This document shows positions 1-7,938 of a DNA stretch of 15,348 bases, piece by piece. This stretch comes from Bacteroidia bacterium. GTDB taxonomy: Bacteria > Bacteroidota > Bacteroidia > Bacteroidales > VadinHA17. The notes beneath the pieces were generated by a model. The model searched no databases. It was not told the DNA's origin and worked only from the letters and a program-made list of their open reading frames with translations. The first letter of the stretch is position 1. Each line of letters starts with the position of its first letter. The position numbers and the translations under genes were made by a program. Location of the stretch: the NCBI GenBank assembly GCA_026391515.1, contig JAPLEC010000355.1, forward strand, positions 1 through 15,348, read 5' to 3'.

Positions 1-18
1 ATAAATAACTTTCTTCAT
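1..18 (-). CDS. Start of a further gene downstream of susD (partial, six codons)
   Basis: An ATG on the minus strand at 18-16 opens a frame reading MKKVIY up to the window edge, 24 bases after the susD stop codon. A Met-Lys-Lys start followed by hydrophobic residues is how many Bacteroidota lipoprotein or secreted-protein signal peptides begin. The position directly behind susD is where SusE/SusF-like surface glycan-binding lipoproteins or further glycoside hydrolases usually sit. Only six codons are visible, so the gene itself is an inference and its function cannot be called. Confidence 0.4.
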
Positions 19-42
19 ATTCTTAGTATTAGAGATTAAACA

Positions 43-1758
43 TTAATATTGATACTCGTTAGCATTTGTCCACCCGGCATTCTGCACCAGGACACCATTT
101 GATAATTTGATCTGGTCGTCCGGTATCATAAGGAAACCACCCGTAGCGGTTACCCGTGCATCTATGTTAGCGAAAACGCCGTTGTCAGAGACGTTAATTG
201 TGGTCGCAACTCCATTATTGCGAATGTCAGCGCCGGATTCATTTGTTTGAATTATGGCGCCAGCACCACCACGATACCAACGCAATAAATCGAAATAGCG
301 GAGCCCTTCAAAAGCAAGTTCCCAGCGACGTTCATTTTGGATACGATCGAGTGTTGGGGCCAACCCCATATTAACCGAATTAGCCCTATTGGTTACCAGG
401 TCAAAATATGCCTGGGCATTACTGCTTCCAAGTTCTGCACCCATTAGCAATACATCGGCTAAGCGAAGGAGAACAAGGCTCTGGGTATTATTAAGCATCA
501 TATCGTTTTGGGCACCATATAGTTTCACACTATAATTAACAATATTACCTCCGAAGTCAATGTTAACAGGAATGTATTTTTTCTCATAGAGGTACGTTTC
601 ATGCCACTGCATATCTGCTGCAAATAAATACGTATCGGTACCTTCCGTTGCATCGTTCTGATCCCAGATGGAACCTTTCTTTCTTAAGTCGAGACTGGAC
701 CACGATGAAACGAAAACAGGATTAACGGGTCCGAATCCCCATCCATGGCCAAAAGGACGCCGATATGTCGGATCTCTATGGCCACAGAACAGGTTAACCG
801 TATTATTGTAGTAACTGTTTGTTCCCCAAACATCTGAATTCAGCCCAACATAAGCTATTTCAAAAATAGTTTCGGTATTTCCCTGGTCACCAACCCAATT
901 GAGGCCGTTGGTCAGTGCATAACCATAATTGGTAGCTTCATTGATTGCATAGGGCCACAAATTTCTGAAATCCGGAACAAGACTACGACCGCTGTTTGCA
1001 ACCAGATCATCAACCCATGCAATTACATCATCTTTCGTAATTGTTGTACCATCAGCTACAGGCAACTCGGTTTGTTCATAGTAACCTGTATAAAACAGGA
1101 ACACCCGGGCCATATAACCTTCTGCGGCCCACTTGGTTACCCTGCCCATATTGGTGGCTCGCCATGCAGTTGTAATAGGGTCATCCGGCAATGCATTAAT
1201 CGCATTTTTCAAATCCAGAGCAATTTGCCCATATAGCGCTGCAGGAGTAGCTTTTGGGTTATTTGCAGGGGTAGGCGCAGTCACTAAAGGAACCGGACCA
1301 AACATACGAGCCAGGTCGAAATAGTAATATGCGCGCAAAAAGCTTACTTCTCCAAAAATCCTTGACTTTTCTGCGGTTTCAGTTCCCCATTCAACTTTAT
1401 CAAGTGAACTTAAAAGTGAATTGGCACGGAAAATACCCTTATAGGGCTGGGCCCAGGGGTTTGCATATTCATTAGGGATCTTTACCAGAAAATATTCCAT
1501 AGCCTGTGGATCACGGTCGTTTTGTCCACCTCCACCTAAACGGTCATCAGACATAATGTCAGAAATAAGCATGATATTATCAATACCACCCGTACTGTAC
1601 ATTATATTATACACCCCGGTAAGTGCCTGATTGGCTTCAGAAGGCGTAGCAGGGAAATTTTCAGTAGTTTTCCTGGTAAGGTCCTTGGTATCCAAAAAAC
1701 TTTCGCTACACCCTGCAACCAGCAGCAGAGCAGCTAAAAATATAAGTATCTTTTTCAT
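43..1758 (-). CDS. susD: SusD/RagB-family glycan-binding outer-membrane lipoprotein
   Basis: This is a surface lipoprotein that acts as the substrate-binding lid of a SusC transporter. The 571-residue length is typical of the family. The N-terminus is a lipoprotein signal peptide, with a hydrophobic stretch at residues 4-15 and lipobox VAGC ending at Cys17. The middle holds the helical TPR-like region (for example SFLRAYYYFDLARMFGPVPL). Residues 472-494 carry the family C-terminal signature, including NERRWELAFEGLRYFDLLRW, and the protein ends with the usual FLMIPDDQI and VQNAGW segments. It starts 14 bases after the susC stop, so the two are surely co-transcribed. The glycan cannot be read from the sequence; the neighbouring arabinofuranosidases and ara genes suggest an arabinose-containing oligosaccharide. 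The symbol is used in the family sense and does not imply starch specificity. Confidence 0.95.
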   Translation of the reverse strand: MKKILIFLAALLLVAGCSESFLDTKDLTRKTTENFPATPSEANQALTGVYNIMYSTGGIDNIMLISDIMSDDRLGGGGQNDRDPQAMEYFLVKIPNEYANPWAQPYKGIFRANSLLSSLDKVEWGTETAEKSRIFGEVSFLRAYYYFDLARMFGPVPLVTAPTPANNPKATPAALYGQIALDLKNAINALPDDPITTAWRATNMGRVTKWAAEGYMARVFLFYTGYYEQTELPVADGTTITKDDVIAWVDDLVANSGRSLVPDFRNLWPYAINEATNYGYALTNGLNWVGDQGNTETIFEIAYVGLNSDVWGTNSYYNNTVNLFCGHRDPTYRRPFGHGWGFGPVNPVFVSSWSSLDLRKKGSIWDQNDATEGTDTYLFAADMQWHETYLYEKKYIPVNIDFGGNIVNYSVKLYGAQNDMMLNNTQSLVLLRLADVLLMGAELGSSNAQAYFDLVTNRANSVNMGLAPTLDRIQNERRWELAFEGLRYFDLLRWYRGGAGAIIQTNESGADIRNNGVATTINVSDNGVFANIDARVTATGGFLMIPDDQIKLSNGVLVQNAGWTNANEYQY

Positions 1759-1772
1759 AATTTATCGTGTAT

Positions 1773-4700
1773 TTAAAATTTAACACTTGCACCAATCATT
1801 ACTGTCCTGGGAGATGGGTAAAAGCCCAGATCGAGTCCTTTGCACCAGCCATAAGAGGAATCATCTGTACTGGTACCAACTTCAGGATCCATTCCTGAAT
1901 ATTTGGTGAAGGTGTACAGGTTCTGAACAGTAAAGTACAGGCGTAATTGTTGCAGAGGCAAAGCCTTAATCAGCTTTTTAAAGTCGTACCCCAAAGTCAG
2001 GTTGCTTATCCTCAAATAATCACCATTTTCAATCTGAAGGTCCGACGTATATTGGAAGTTAATGCTCGATCCGGCGGTTACGCGTGGAATTGTATTGGAA
2101 GTTCCTTCGCCATGCCATCTGTTCAGTATTTCGGTAGTATAATTATTATCTCCCTGTCCTGCATCGTGCCAGCAACGGGCTATTTGGTTACCTGCTACGC
2201 CATACGTTGAAACCGAAAGTTCGAAGCCTTTATAATAGCATCTTAAGTTCAAACCGTAAATAACGTCTGGATTTGGATCGCCTATCATTACTTTGTCGTC
2301 ATCATCAATCACTCCATCGCCATTAGTATCCACGAATATAACATCGCCGGGTAAGGCATTAGGCATAATAACCGTTCCAGTTGAATTTTTATAGGCCGCA
2401 ACTTCAGCACTTGTCTGGAATACTCCCAGTGTTTTGTAACCCCAGAAATATCCGACAGGGTATCCAACCTCGGCACGGGCAACATAAGGACCATTACCCC
2501 ACAACTTCACGTTGTTGGCATTTATTATTCCCTGAGAGTTCTTAATCTCAGTAACTTCATTATGATTATAGCTCATATTGCCATTAATGTTATACGTGAA
2601 ATCACCAATGTTGTCACTCCACCCTAAAGCAATTTCAATCCCCTTGTTTACAATTTTACCGCCATTAATATAAGGTGCATTGTCAACTCCCCAGCTGGCT
2701 AAAATCGGGGCATCAACTAACCAGTCCTTGGTTTTCTTTATATAGTAGTCAAATACAAGGGTTAATTTTGAGTTCAGGAAGCGTGCATCAAGCCCAAGGT
2801 CTAACTGTTCTGATGTTTCCCATTTCAAATCGAATGTGGGAATATTTAAAGGATAGGCACCAGTGGTAGGGTCGATTTTGTTTGCATTAAAATAATAGTT
2901 TGCACGAGTAGCGCCTGTCTCAGTGTCTTTGTTATAGGCAATTTGCGATATATATTGGAAACCAGGTATACTTTGGTTGCCATTTTGTCCCCAGCTGCCT
3001 CTTATTTTCAATGAATTTATAACTGACTTGGCTGACGACATAAACGATTCGTTTGACACAACCCAGCCTGCTGAAACAGAGGGGAATGTACCCCGACGAT
3101 GTCCTTTGGCAAAATTTGATGAAGCATCAGAACGCATCACGAGCGTTAACAAATAGGTTTCTTTATAGTCATAGTTAATACGACCAAAATAAGACAGAAC
3201 ACCGCCTTTACCCCATGGATAACCACTAATGCTTGATGTTCCCGGAATATTCGCATTATCAATCCAGGCATGCTCAAAATCGCTGAAAACACTGTTAGAA
3301 TTCGATATCCCAACGTGTTCACCAAGTCCCCAACGCTCAGCGCTCATCCCGGCTAAAATGTTAAAATTGTGAACAGCCTTCAGTGAAAATTGGTAATTCA
3401 GTGTGTTTTCAAAAATCCATCCTCCCAAACCGCCATCGGAATTTTGAGTAACTGAATTGGTTGTATTTTGATTAACAGGGCCTAAATAATAAGTTGGGGT
3501 CCAACTTCTCCAGGTACCATAACTTGGGCTAATTGAAAAGGAGGTCTTATATTTAAGACCTTTAATTGGCTGAATTTCCAAATAAGCATTAGCGTTCAGG
3601 TTAAAGCCTTTCGATTCAGTACTCCCCCTTTGATATTGCATTGTTGCATTCGGGTTTGAACCAAGGGTTTGCCAGGGAATTGCCTGATGATAGGGAAAAG
3701 CAGGGTCGTCCGGATCGGAAGCGTACATAGGAAGAACAGGGATAGTTTGGGCACAATTGAGAATATCATTCCACCACATATTCCCGGTACCAATACCGTG
3801 GTTACTAGAGGATGTAAAGGATAAATTCTCACCTAACTTGATAACATCGAATTCTTTACGAAGAATTACATGATCTGAATTAAGACGGACCGTAAATCTC
3901 TTGTATTTCGATTGTACCGGATATCCAAAAATACCTTCCTGTGATGTATATGATGCACCAAGTGAAAACACAGAGGTCTGATTACCACCGGTAACGTTAA
4001 GGGCATGGCTTTGTATAGGTGCATTTTTGTTTTGCATTTCCTTGAGCCAGTTTGTGCCACTCCATTCGCCACTAAGCATCTTATCATAATAAACAGGATC
4101 AAGTAAATTTCCAAAATCTGCCGGACTATATGGAGCAAGATTTGAATTAATGCGGGCTTCATTCATGATCATCAAATATTCCTTTCCATCCAGTAAAGGC
4201 AGTATCTTGTAAACATTTTGTACTCCGGCGTAACCATCATAAGTTACTTCAATCTTGTTTGCCTTACCTCTTTTGGTGGTAACCATAACAACACCATTAG
4301 AAGCCCTGGCACCATATATAGCTGCCGATGCAGCATCTTTTAAAACATCAATTGATTCGATATCGCTCGGGCTAAGATAATTGATATCGCCTCTGGGAAC
4401 ACCATCAACAATGTATAAAGGTTGCGAATTACCAATTGTACCAACACCACGGATATTAACCTTAAAACCAGCACCAGGCTCACCTGAAGTTTTTGTAATG
4501 TTAACACCAGGGGTAAAGTTCTGTAATGCTGTCATAGGTGATACTGTACTAAGTTTTGTAATTTGGTCACCTTTTACTTCAATTGTTGCACCGGTTACCA
4601 GTTTTTTCTTCTGGGTTCCGTAACCAACAACCACAACTTCGTCAAGGCCGGTAACTGCTTCGGCAAGAGTGACATCAATAACGGATCTGCCACTAATTGG

Positions 4701-4943
4701 TACTACCTGCTCGGTATAGCCGATAAAGGAAAATTGCAGTGCTGTGCCTCCTGCAGGCACCTGCAAGGAATACTTCCCATCAACACTCGTCAGTGTTCCG
4801 ACAGAAGTACCCTGCACAACAATTGTTACTCCAGACATTGGTTGTCCACTTGCGTCTTTGACAACCCCAGTAACTGTCTGCTGGGCTATCAGGCTCAGGT
4901 TAACCAATAGTAACAAAACAAATAATGCACATCGTTTAAACAT
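1773..4943 (-). CDS. susC: SusC/RagA-family TonB-dependent outer-membrane transporter
   Basis: This is a TonB-dependent beta-barrel channel that imports glycan fragments captured by its SusD partner. At 1056 residues it is full length. In order: a signal peptide (residues 1 to about 20, ending LSLIAQQ); a carboxypeptidase-regulatory-like beta-sandwich (about 23-95, TVTGVVKDASGQPMSGVTIV); the SusC linker DEVVVVGYGTQKKKLVTGA (101-119); a plug domain (about 115-228) with NIRGVGT, PLYIVDGVP and IDVLKDAASAAIYGARASNG; then the barrel, ending in the short strand MIGASVKF. The acidic loop DTNGDGVIDDDDK near the C-terminal third resembles a calcium-binding loop common in SusC proteins. It is the first gene after a 260-base leader with its own promoter-like box, so susCD may be transcribed separately from the ara genes. 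Arabinan or an arabinose-rich glycan is an inferred substrate. Confidence 0.95.
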   Translation of the reverse strand: MFKRCALFVLLLLVNLSLIAQQTVTGVVKDASGQPMSGVTIVVQGTSVGTLTSVDGKYSLQVPAGGTALQFSFIGYTEQVVPISGRSVIDVTLAEAVTGLDEVVVVGYGTQKKKLVTGATIEVKGDQITKLSTVSPMTALQNFTPGVNITKTSGEPGAGFKVNIRGVGTIGNSQPLYIVDGVPRGDINYLSPSDIESIDVLKDAASAAIYGARASNGVVMVTTKRGKANKIEVTYDGYAGVQNVYKILPLLDGKEYLMIMNEARINSNLAPYSPADFGNLLDPVYYDKMLSGEWSGTNWLKEMQNKNAPIQSHALNVTGGNQTSVFSLGASYTSQEGIFGYPVQSKYKRFTVRLNSDHVILRKEFDVIKLGENLSFTSSSNHGIGTGNMWWNDILNCAQTIPVLPMYASDPDDPAFPYHQAIPWQTLGSNPNATMQYQRGSTESKGFNLNANAYLEIQPIKGLKYKTSFSISPSYGTWRSWTPTYYLGPVNQNTTNSVTQNSDGGLGGWIFENTLNYQFSLKAVHNFNILAGMSAERWGLGEHVGISNSNSVFSDFEHAWIDNANIPGTSSISGYPWGKGGVLSYFGRINYDYKETYLLTLVMRSDASSNFAKGHRRGTFPSVSAGWVVSNESFMSSAKSVINSLKIRGSWGQNGNQSIPGFQYISQIAYNKDTETGATRANYYFNANKIDPTTGAYPLNIPTFDLKWETSEQLDLGLDARFLNSKLTLVFDYYIKKTKDWLVDAPILASWGVDNAPYINGGKIVNKGIEIALGWSDNIGDFTYNINGNMSYNHNEVTEIKNSQGIINANNVKLWGNGPYVARAEVGYPVGYFWGYKTLGVFQTSAEVAAYKNSTGTVIMPNALPGDVIFVDTNGDGVIDDDDKVMIGDPNPDVIYGLNLRCYYKGFELSVSTYGVAGNQIARCWHDAGQGDNNYTTEILNRWHGEGTSNTIPRVTAGSSINFQYTSDLQIENGDYLRISNLTLGYDFKKLIKALPLQQLRLYFTVQNLYTFTKYSGMDPEVGTSTDDSSYGWCKGLDLGFYPSPRTVMIGASVKF

Positions 4944-5001
4944 AGTTTTGGGTTTTAGGATAAAACATTTACTTAATCATTTCGGTTAGTATTTAGGTTT
5001 T

Positions 5002-5025
5002 AACGCAGAGTCAGATTTCTGCGTT
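5002..5025 (-). promoter_or_regulatory. Hairpin or operator in the susC leader
   Basis: A perfect 8-base inverted repeat, AACGCAGA at 5002-5009 and TCTGCGTT at 5018-5025, flanks an 8-base spacer. It starts about 7 bases downstream of the transcription start expected from the box at 5039-5046, and 59 bases before the susC ATG. It could be a DNA operator read by a dimeric regulator or a stabilising hairpin at the 5' end of the susCD message. It is too far from any coding end and lacks a following T-run on the minus strand, so it is not a convincing terminator for GH127. Confidence 0.5.
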
Positions 5026-5038
5026 TGGTCAATTCTTT

Positions 5039-5046
5039 CAAATGTA
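5039..5046 (-). promoter_or_regulatory. Putative Bacteroidota -7 promoter box for susCD
   Basis: On the minus strand the bases read TACATTTG, an exact match to the Bacteroidota -7 consensus TAnnTTTG. The expected -33 region about 20 bases upstream reads GGTTTTTAG (5061-5069), which is T-rich but without a clean TTG. A start near 5032 would give an 88-base leader before the susC ATG at 4943. This is the only such exact match I found in an intergenic gap of this window. It supports a separate susCD transcript but has not been tested. Confidence 0.55.
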
Positions 5047-5203
5047 GTAAAAAAAAAATTCTAAAAACCTAATATAGACGCATTTTTTTCTGTTAAAATG
5101 ATTTTATTTATTCACAATGATAATAACCATCCAAAAGAATGATTACGGCGTCGTTCCGTATCCCGCAAATAATGACCATTTTACCGGCTATCTTAACAGT
5201 TGC

Positions 5204-7618
5204 TTATTCAACGATCCATTCATAGATTCCACTGGCAAAATCTTTATTCAATTTAACTTTAATCTTTATTGCCGATGCTTTGACAGGATCAAATTCCATG
5301 GAATCCCATCCGTCCTTTGTTACTTTATACGCAGTTCTAGCCTTTACCGGTTTCCAGATATTACCCGAGAGGTAAAGTATTTCCCAACTGTCAGGGATAC
5401 GGCATCCGCCATCAGGACCATCATCAAACCAGTAAACACTTGTTCTTGAAATAGTTTCAGGTTTTTCAAAATCATATTCAACCCATTCCCACTGGTCTTT
5501 GTCAGGCCACCAGTGATAATATGATACCGAATGATCATTTGAATTTTTGGGTTCGACCTGGTCGTTTATTGCAGAAATCAGCCTGGTCATTTTGCTGGCC
5601 CTTATTTTGCTCCGGTTAGCAATAGTTGGAGCTGGCAGCGGACGTGCGCTTTTCTCTGAGACTGGAAGCCATACCATCATCTGGCCGGGACCACGGTTAT
5701 TCCATAAAGCATAAGGGATAAGGGTAACAGTCTCTTCGGGGAGCTTTTCGATACTCCCGTCGAGAGTTTTTTTCGTCTGGTAACCTGAAGTTTTTATGAC
5801 CTCCGTTCCATCAAGGAGTAACGGGATAAATTCAGAAGTCATAGGTGCTTTCCGATCAATAACAAGATTCAAAATATTACCACCATTATTGTCGGGCCAT
5901 TCAGCACAATAAATAACAGGCCCCTGCTGAATAGCAATTTTCCCGACATCATCTTTAATTCTTTCATCAGCAATCACCTGTCTGATCTCCATCGGAAATT
6001 CGATTTTAACCTTGTCTCCCTTTTTCCATTTTCTTTCAATCTCTGCATAGCCGTTTTCAATTTCCCATTCCCTGCTTTCACCGTTGACTGAGATTTTATA
6101 CGTCCCTGTATTCTGATCATCAAATTTATAAAGACCACCGGGTATTGCTTCATTTAAAGCCCATCCGGGAATGCGGATCTTCAGAGAGAATTTTCCGGCA
6201 GCTTCAGGAAAGACTGAAAGCTCAATCTTCCCATCCCATTGGAAATTTGCTTTTTGAGAAATCTGAACTTTCTTTTTGCCTATTGTAACATTAGCATCAT
6301 TTGAAATGAAAAGGTTTACATAAAGGTCCTCATCAGTCACTGCATAAATATACCCGGGGATGGCAGGAACAAACCTTGCAATGTTTGATGGGCAGCAGGC
6401 ACATCCGAACCAGGCCTGCCGCTGGTGCTGCCCATTGGACTCGAGAGGATTCGGATAAAAGAACCTGTCAGCTGATAAAGAGACACCCGAAAGCATTGAG
6501 TTATAGAGCGTTTTTTCGAGAATATCAATATATTTTGTTTCTCCGTGAAGAAGGAAAAGCCGGTGATTGGTGAAAATATCTCCAATAGAAGCACAGGTTT
6601 CACAATAGGCTGACATGTTGGGTAATACATAAGGATCTGCAAAACCTTCATTTCCGCCTGTGGCTCCAATACCTCCGGTCAGGTAAATCTTTCTGTACAC
6701 AATATCCTCCCAGATTTTTGTTATTGCGTTAAGGTAAGCTTCATCTTTTTCAATAGCAGCAATGTCAGCCATTCCTGAATACATGTAAGTTGCTCTTACA
6801 GAGTGTCCTACAGCTTCAGTCTGATCAACAACCTTTTTGTTAGCCTGGTTATAGGAATCTCCTTTAGGTCCGCGGACATCAAGAAAAAACTTTGCCAGAT
6901 CGAGGTACTTTTTTTCACCGGTAGCCCTGTATAGCTTGACAAGTCCCATTTCAATCACCTGGTGACCGGGATAGACTTTCACCCTGTCCCACCCGAAATC
7001 TTTATTTACCAGGTCAGCCGATTTTAAAGCTATATCTAGCAGTGTTCTTTTTCCGGTTGCCTGATAATGAGCAACAGCTGCCTCGTACAGGTGGCCAAGA
7101 TTATAAAGCTCATGGCTAAGGACCGAATCGAGTTCCCACCTGTTGGGACTTGCCCATTCATGGAGTCCTTTTCCTCCGTGCATCTCTGCAATCGTGCGGT
7201 TTGTGTAGAGGTAGCCGTCATCTTCCTGAGCCAGACCGATCTTATAGATTAATGTATCTATATATGCTTCCAGCTTTGGATCCGGGTTGGTTTGAAGGGA
7301 ATAGCTTGCTCCTTCAATTATTTTATAAATATCGGAATCATCAAACGGATAAATAGTCCGGAATTTGCCGGTATCGAGGCCTCCGGCAATTTCAAAATTT
7401 TTCACTCTGCCGGTCGATTCGCAGTATTTAAATGCAATAGGAATAGTGACTGTTGCATTTTTCTTAATCCGCGGAGCCCAGAAATTATCTGTCAGCTTTA
7501 CTGATGTAAAAGGGACTGGCTGGATAGGATAATCGGCTGCAGTTTTGTTCTTAGCACAACCTGAAAATATCAGAGTATTCGCTATAATAATTAATAAGAA
7601 TTTACCTGATCTGTTCAT
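5204..7618 (-). CDS. GH127 beta-L-arabinofuranosidase, lipoprotein, with C-terminal carbohydrate-binding-like domain
   Basis: This hydrolase releases beta-linked L-arabinofuranose, as on hydroxyproline-rich glycoproteins or pectic side chains. I place the start at 7618 (804 residues): this ATG gives a clean lipoprotein signal, FLLIIIANTLIFSGC with Cys21, whereas the 17-residue upstream extension runs into a repeat. The N-terminal PVPFTSVKLTDNFWAPRI and the (alpha/alpha)6 barrel segments are typical. In this numbering the acid/base is Glu324 (GGNEGF), the zinc ligands are Glu340 and Cys342 (CETCASIGD), and Cys408-Cys409 lie in GCACCPSN. These align with Glu322, Glu338, Cys340, Cys417 and Cys418 of Bifidobacterium HypBA1, so the enzyme should be active. 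About 130 C-terminal residues (WEWVEYDFEKPETISRTSVYW onward) look like an F5/8-type galactose-binding fold and are absent from the shorter HypBA1. Periplasmic or outer-membrane attachment is inferred. Related families (GH146 and others from DUF1680) remain possible. Confidence 0.88.
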   Translation of the reverse strand: MNRSGKFLLIIIANTLIFSGCAKNKTAADYPIQPVPFTSVKLTDNFWAPRIKKNATVTIPIAFKYCESTGRVKNFEIAGGLDTGKFRTIYPFDDSDIYKIIEGASYSLQTNPDPKLEAYIDTLIYKIGLAQEDDGYLYTNRTIAEMHGGKGLHEWASPNRWELDSVLSHELYNLGHLYEAAVAHYQATGKRTLLDIALKSADLVNKDFGWDRVKVYPGHQVIEMGLVKLYRATGEKKYLDLAKFFLDVRGPKGDSYNQANKKVVDQTEAVGHSVRATYMYSGMADIAAIEKDEAYLNAITKIWEDIVYRKIYLTGGIGATGGNEGFADPYVLPNMSAYCETCASIGDIFTNHRLFLLHGETKYIDILEKTLYNSMLSGVSLSADRFFYPNPLESNGQHQRQAWFGCACCPSNIARFVPAIPGYIYAVTDEDLYVNLFISNDANVTIGKKKVQISQKANFQWDGKIELSVFPEAAGKFSLKIRIPGWALNEAIPGGLYKFDDQNTGTYKISVNGESREWEIENGYAEIERKWKKGDKVKIEFPMEIRQVIADERIKDDVGKIAIQQGPVIYCAEWPDNNGGNILNLVIDRKAPMTSEFIPLLLDGTEVIKTSGYQTKKTLDGSIEKLPEETVTLIPYALWNNRGPGQMMVWLPVSEKSARPLPAPTIANRSKIRASKMTRLISAINDQVEPKNSNDHSVSYYHWWPDKDQWEWVEYDFEKPETISRTSVYWFDDGPDGGCRIPDSWEILYLSGNIWKPVKARTAYKVTKDGWDSMEFDPVKASAIKIKVKLNKDFASGIYEWIVE

Positions 7619-7653
7619 AATTATTAATTTTTGATCTTTCTTACGTACAAATT

Positions 7654-7840
7654 GAGATTCCTCACTCATCCCGCTTCCGCGGGATTCGTTCGGAATGACA
7701 GTTCTCTAAATCATGTTGGGGAAGAAGCGGCGATTCGTAATAAAGAATCATAGTATAATTTCAATATTTCTACCACAAATCGCCGCTTCTTCTCTCTGCG
7801 ACACACTTACAGTGTCATTCCGAACGAAGTGAGGAATCTC
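7654..7840. repeat. 187-bp nested inverted-repeat element (MITE-like)
   Basis: Outer arms: GAGATTCCTCAC (7654-7665) and its complement GTGAGGAATCTC (7829-7840). The arms continue inward as TTCGTTCGGAATGACA (7685-7700) paired with TGTCATTCCGAACGAA (7813-7828). The left arm carries an extra small hairpin, ATCCCGC/GCGGGAT around a TTCC loop (about 7668-7685), that the right arm lacks. Inner arms: GAAGAAGCGGCGATT (7721-7735) and AATCGCCGCTTCTTC (7778-7792), a perfect 15-base match around an AT-rich centre. No open frame of note and no obvious target duplication. It fills most of the 320-base gap between GH51 and GH127; bases 7841-7905 of that gap hold nothing I recognise. Confidence 0.75.
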
Positions 7841-7905
7841 CTGCGACATTCTGAATATCTTTTAAATAACTATTTATTTTTTCAACTCTACAAACACTGT
7901 TTATA

Positions 7906-7938
7906 AAAAGTAGCCCTCCTGAGGGGTTTGGGGAGAGG
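7906..7938. repeat. Short G/C-tract repeat after GH51, possible weak terminator
   Basis: Just past the GH51 stop, the plus strand reads GCCCTCCTGAGGGGTTTGGGG, a type of sequence I remember as dispersed in Bacteroidota intergenic regions. On the minus strand, in the direction of transcription, CCCT and AGGG could form a 4-base stem followed a few bases later by TTTTT. The stem is too short for a confident intrinsic terminator, so it is listed mainly as a repeat fragment. Confidence 0.35.

Noticed and set aside
5142..5163. Weak hairpin (GATTACGG/CCGTATC) downstream of GH127 as a terminator.
   Set aside because: The stem is short with a bulge, and no run of T follows on the minus strand.
7619..7669. 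A 17-residue N-terminal extension of GH127 from an upstream ATG at 7669.
   Set aside because: It begins inside the inverted-repeat element and would push the lipoprotein signal away from the N-terminus. The ATG at 7618 gives a canonical signal peptide and lipobox.
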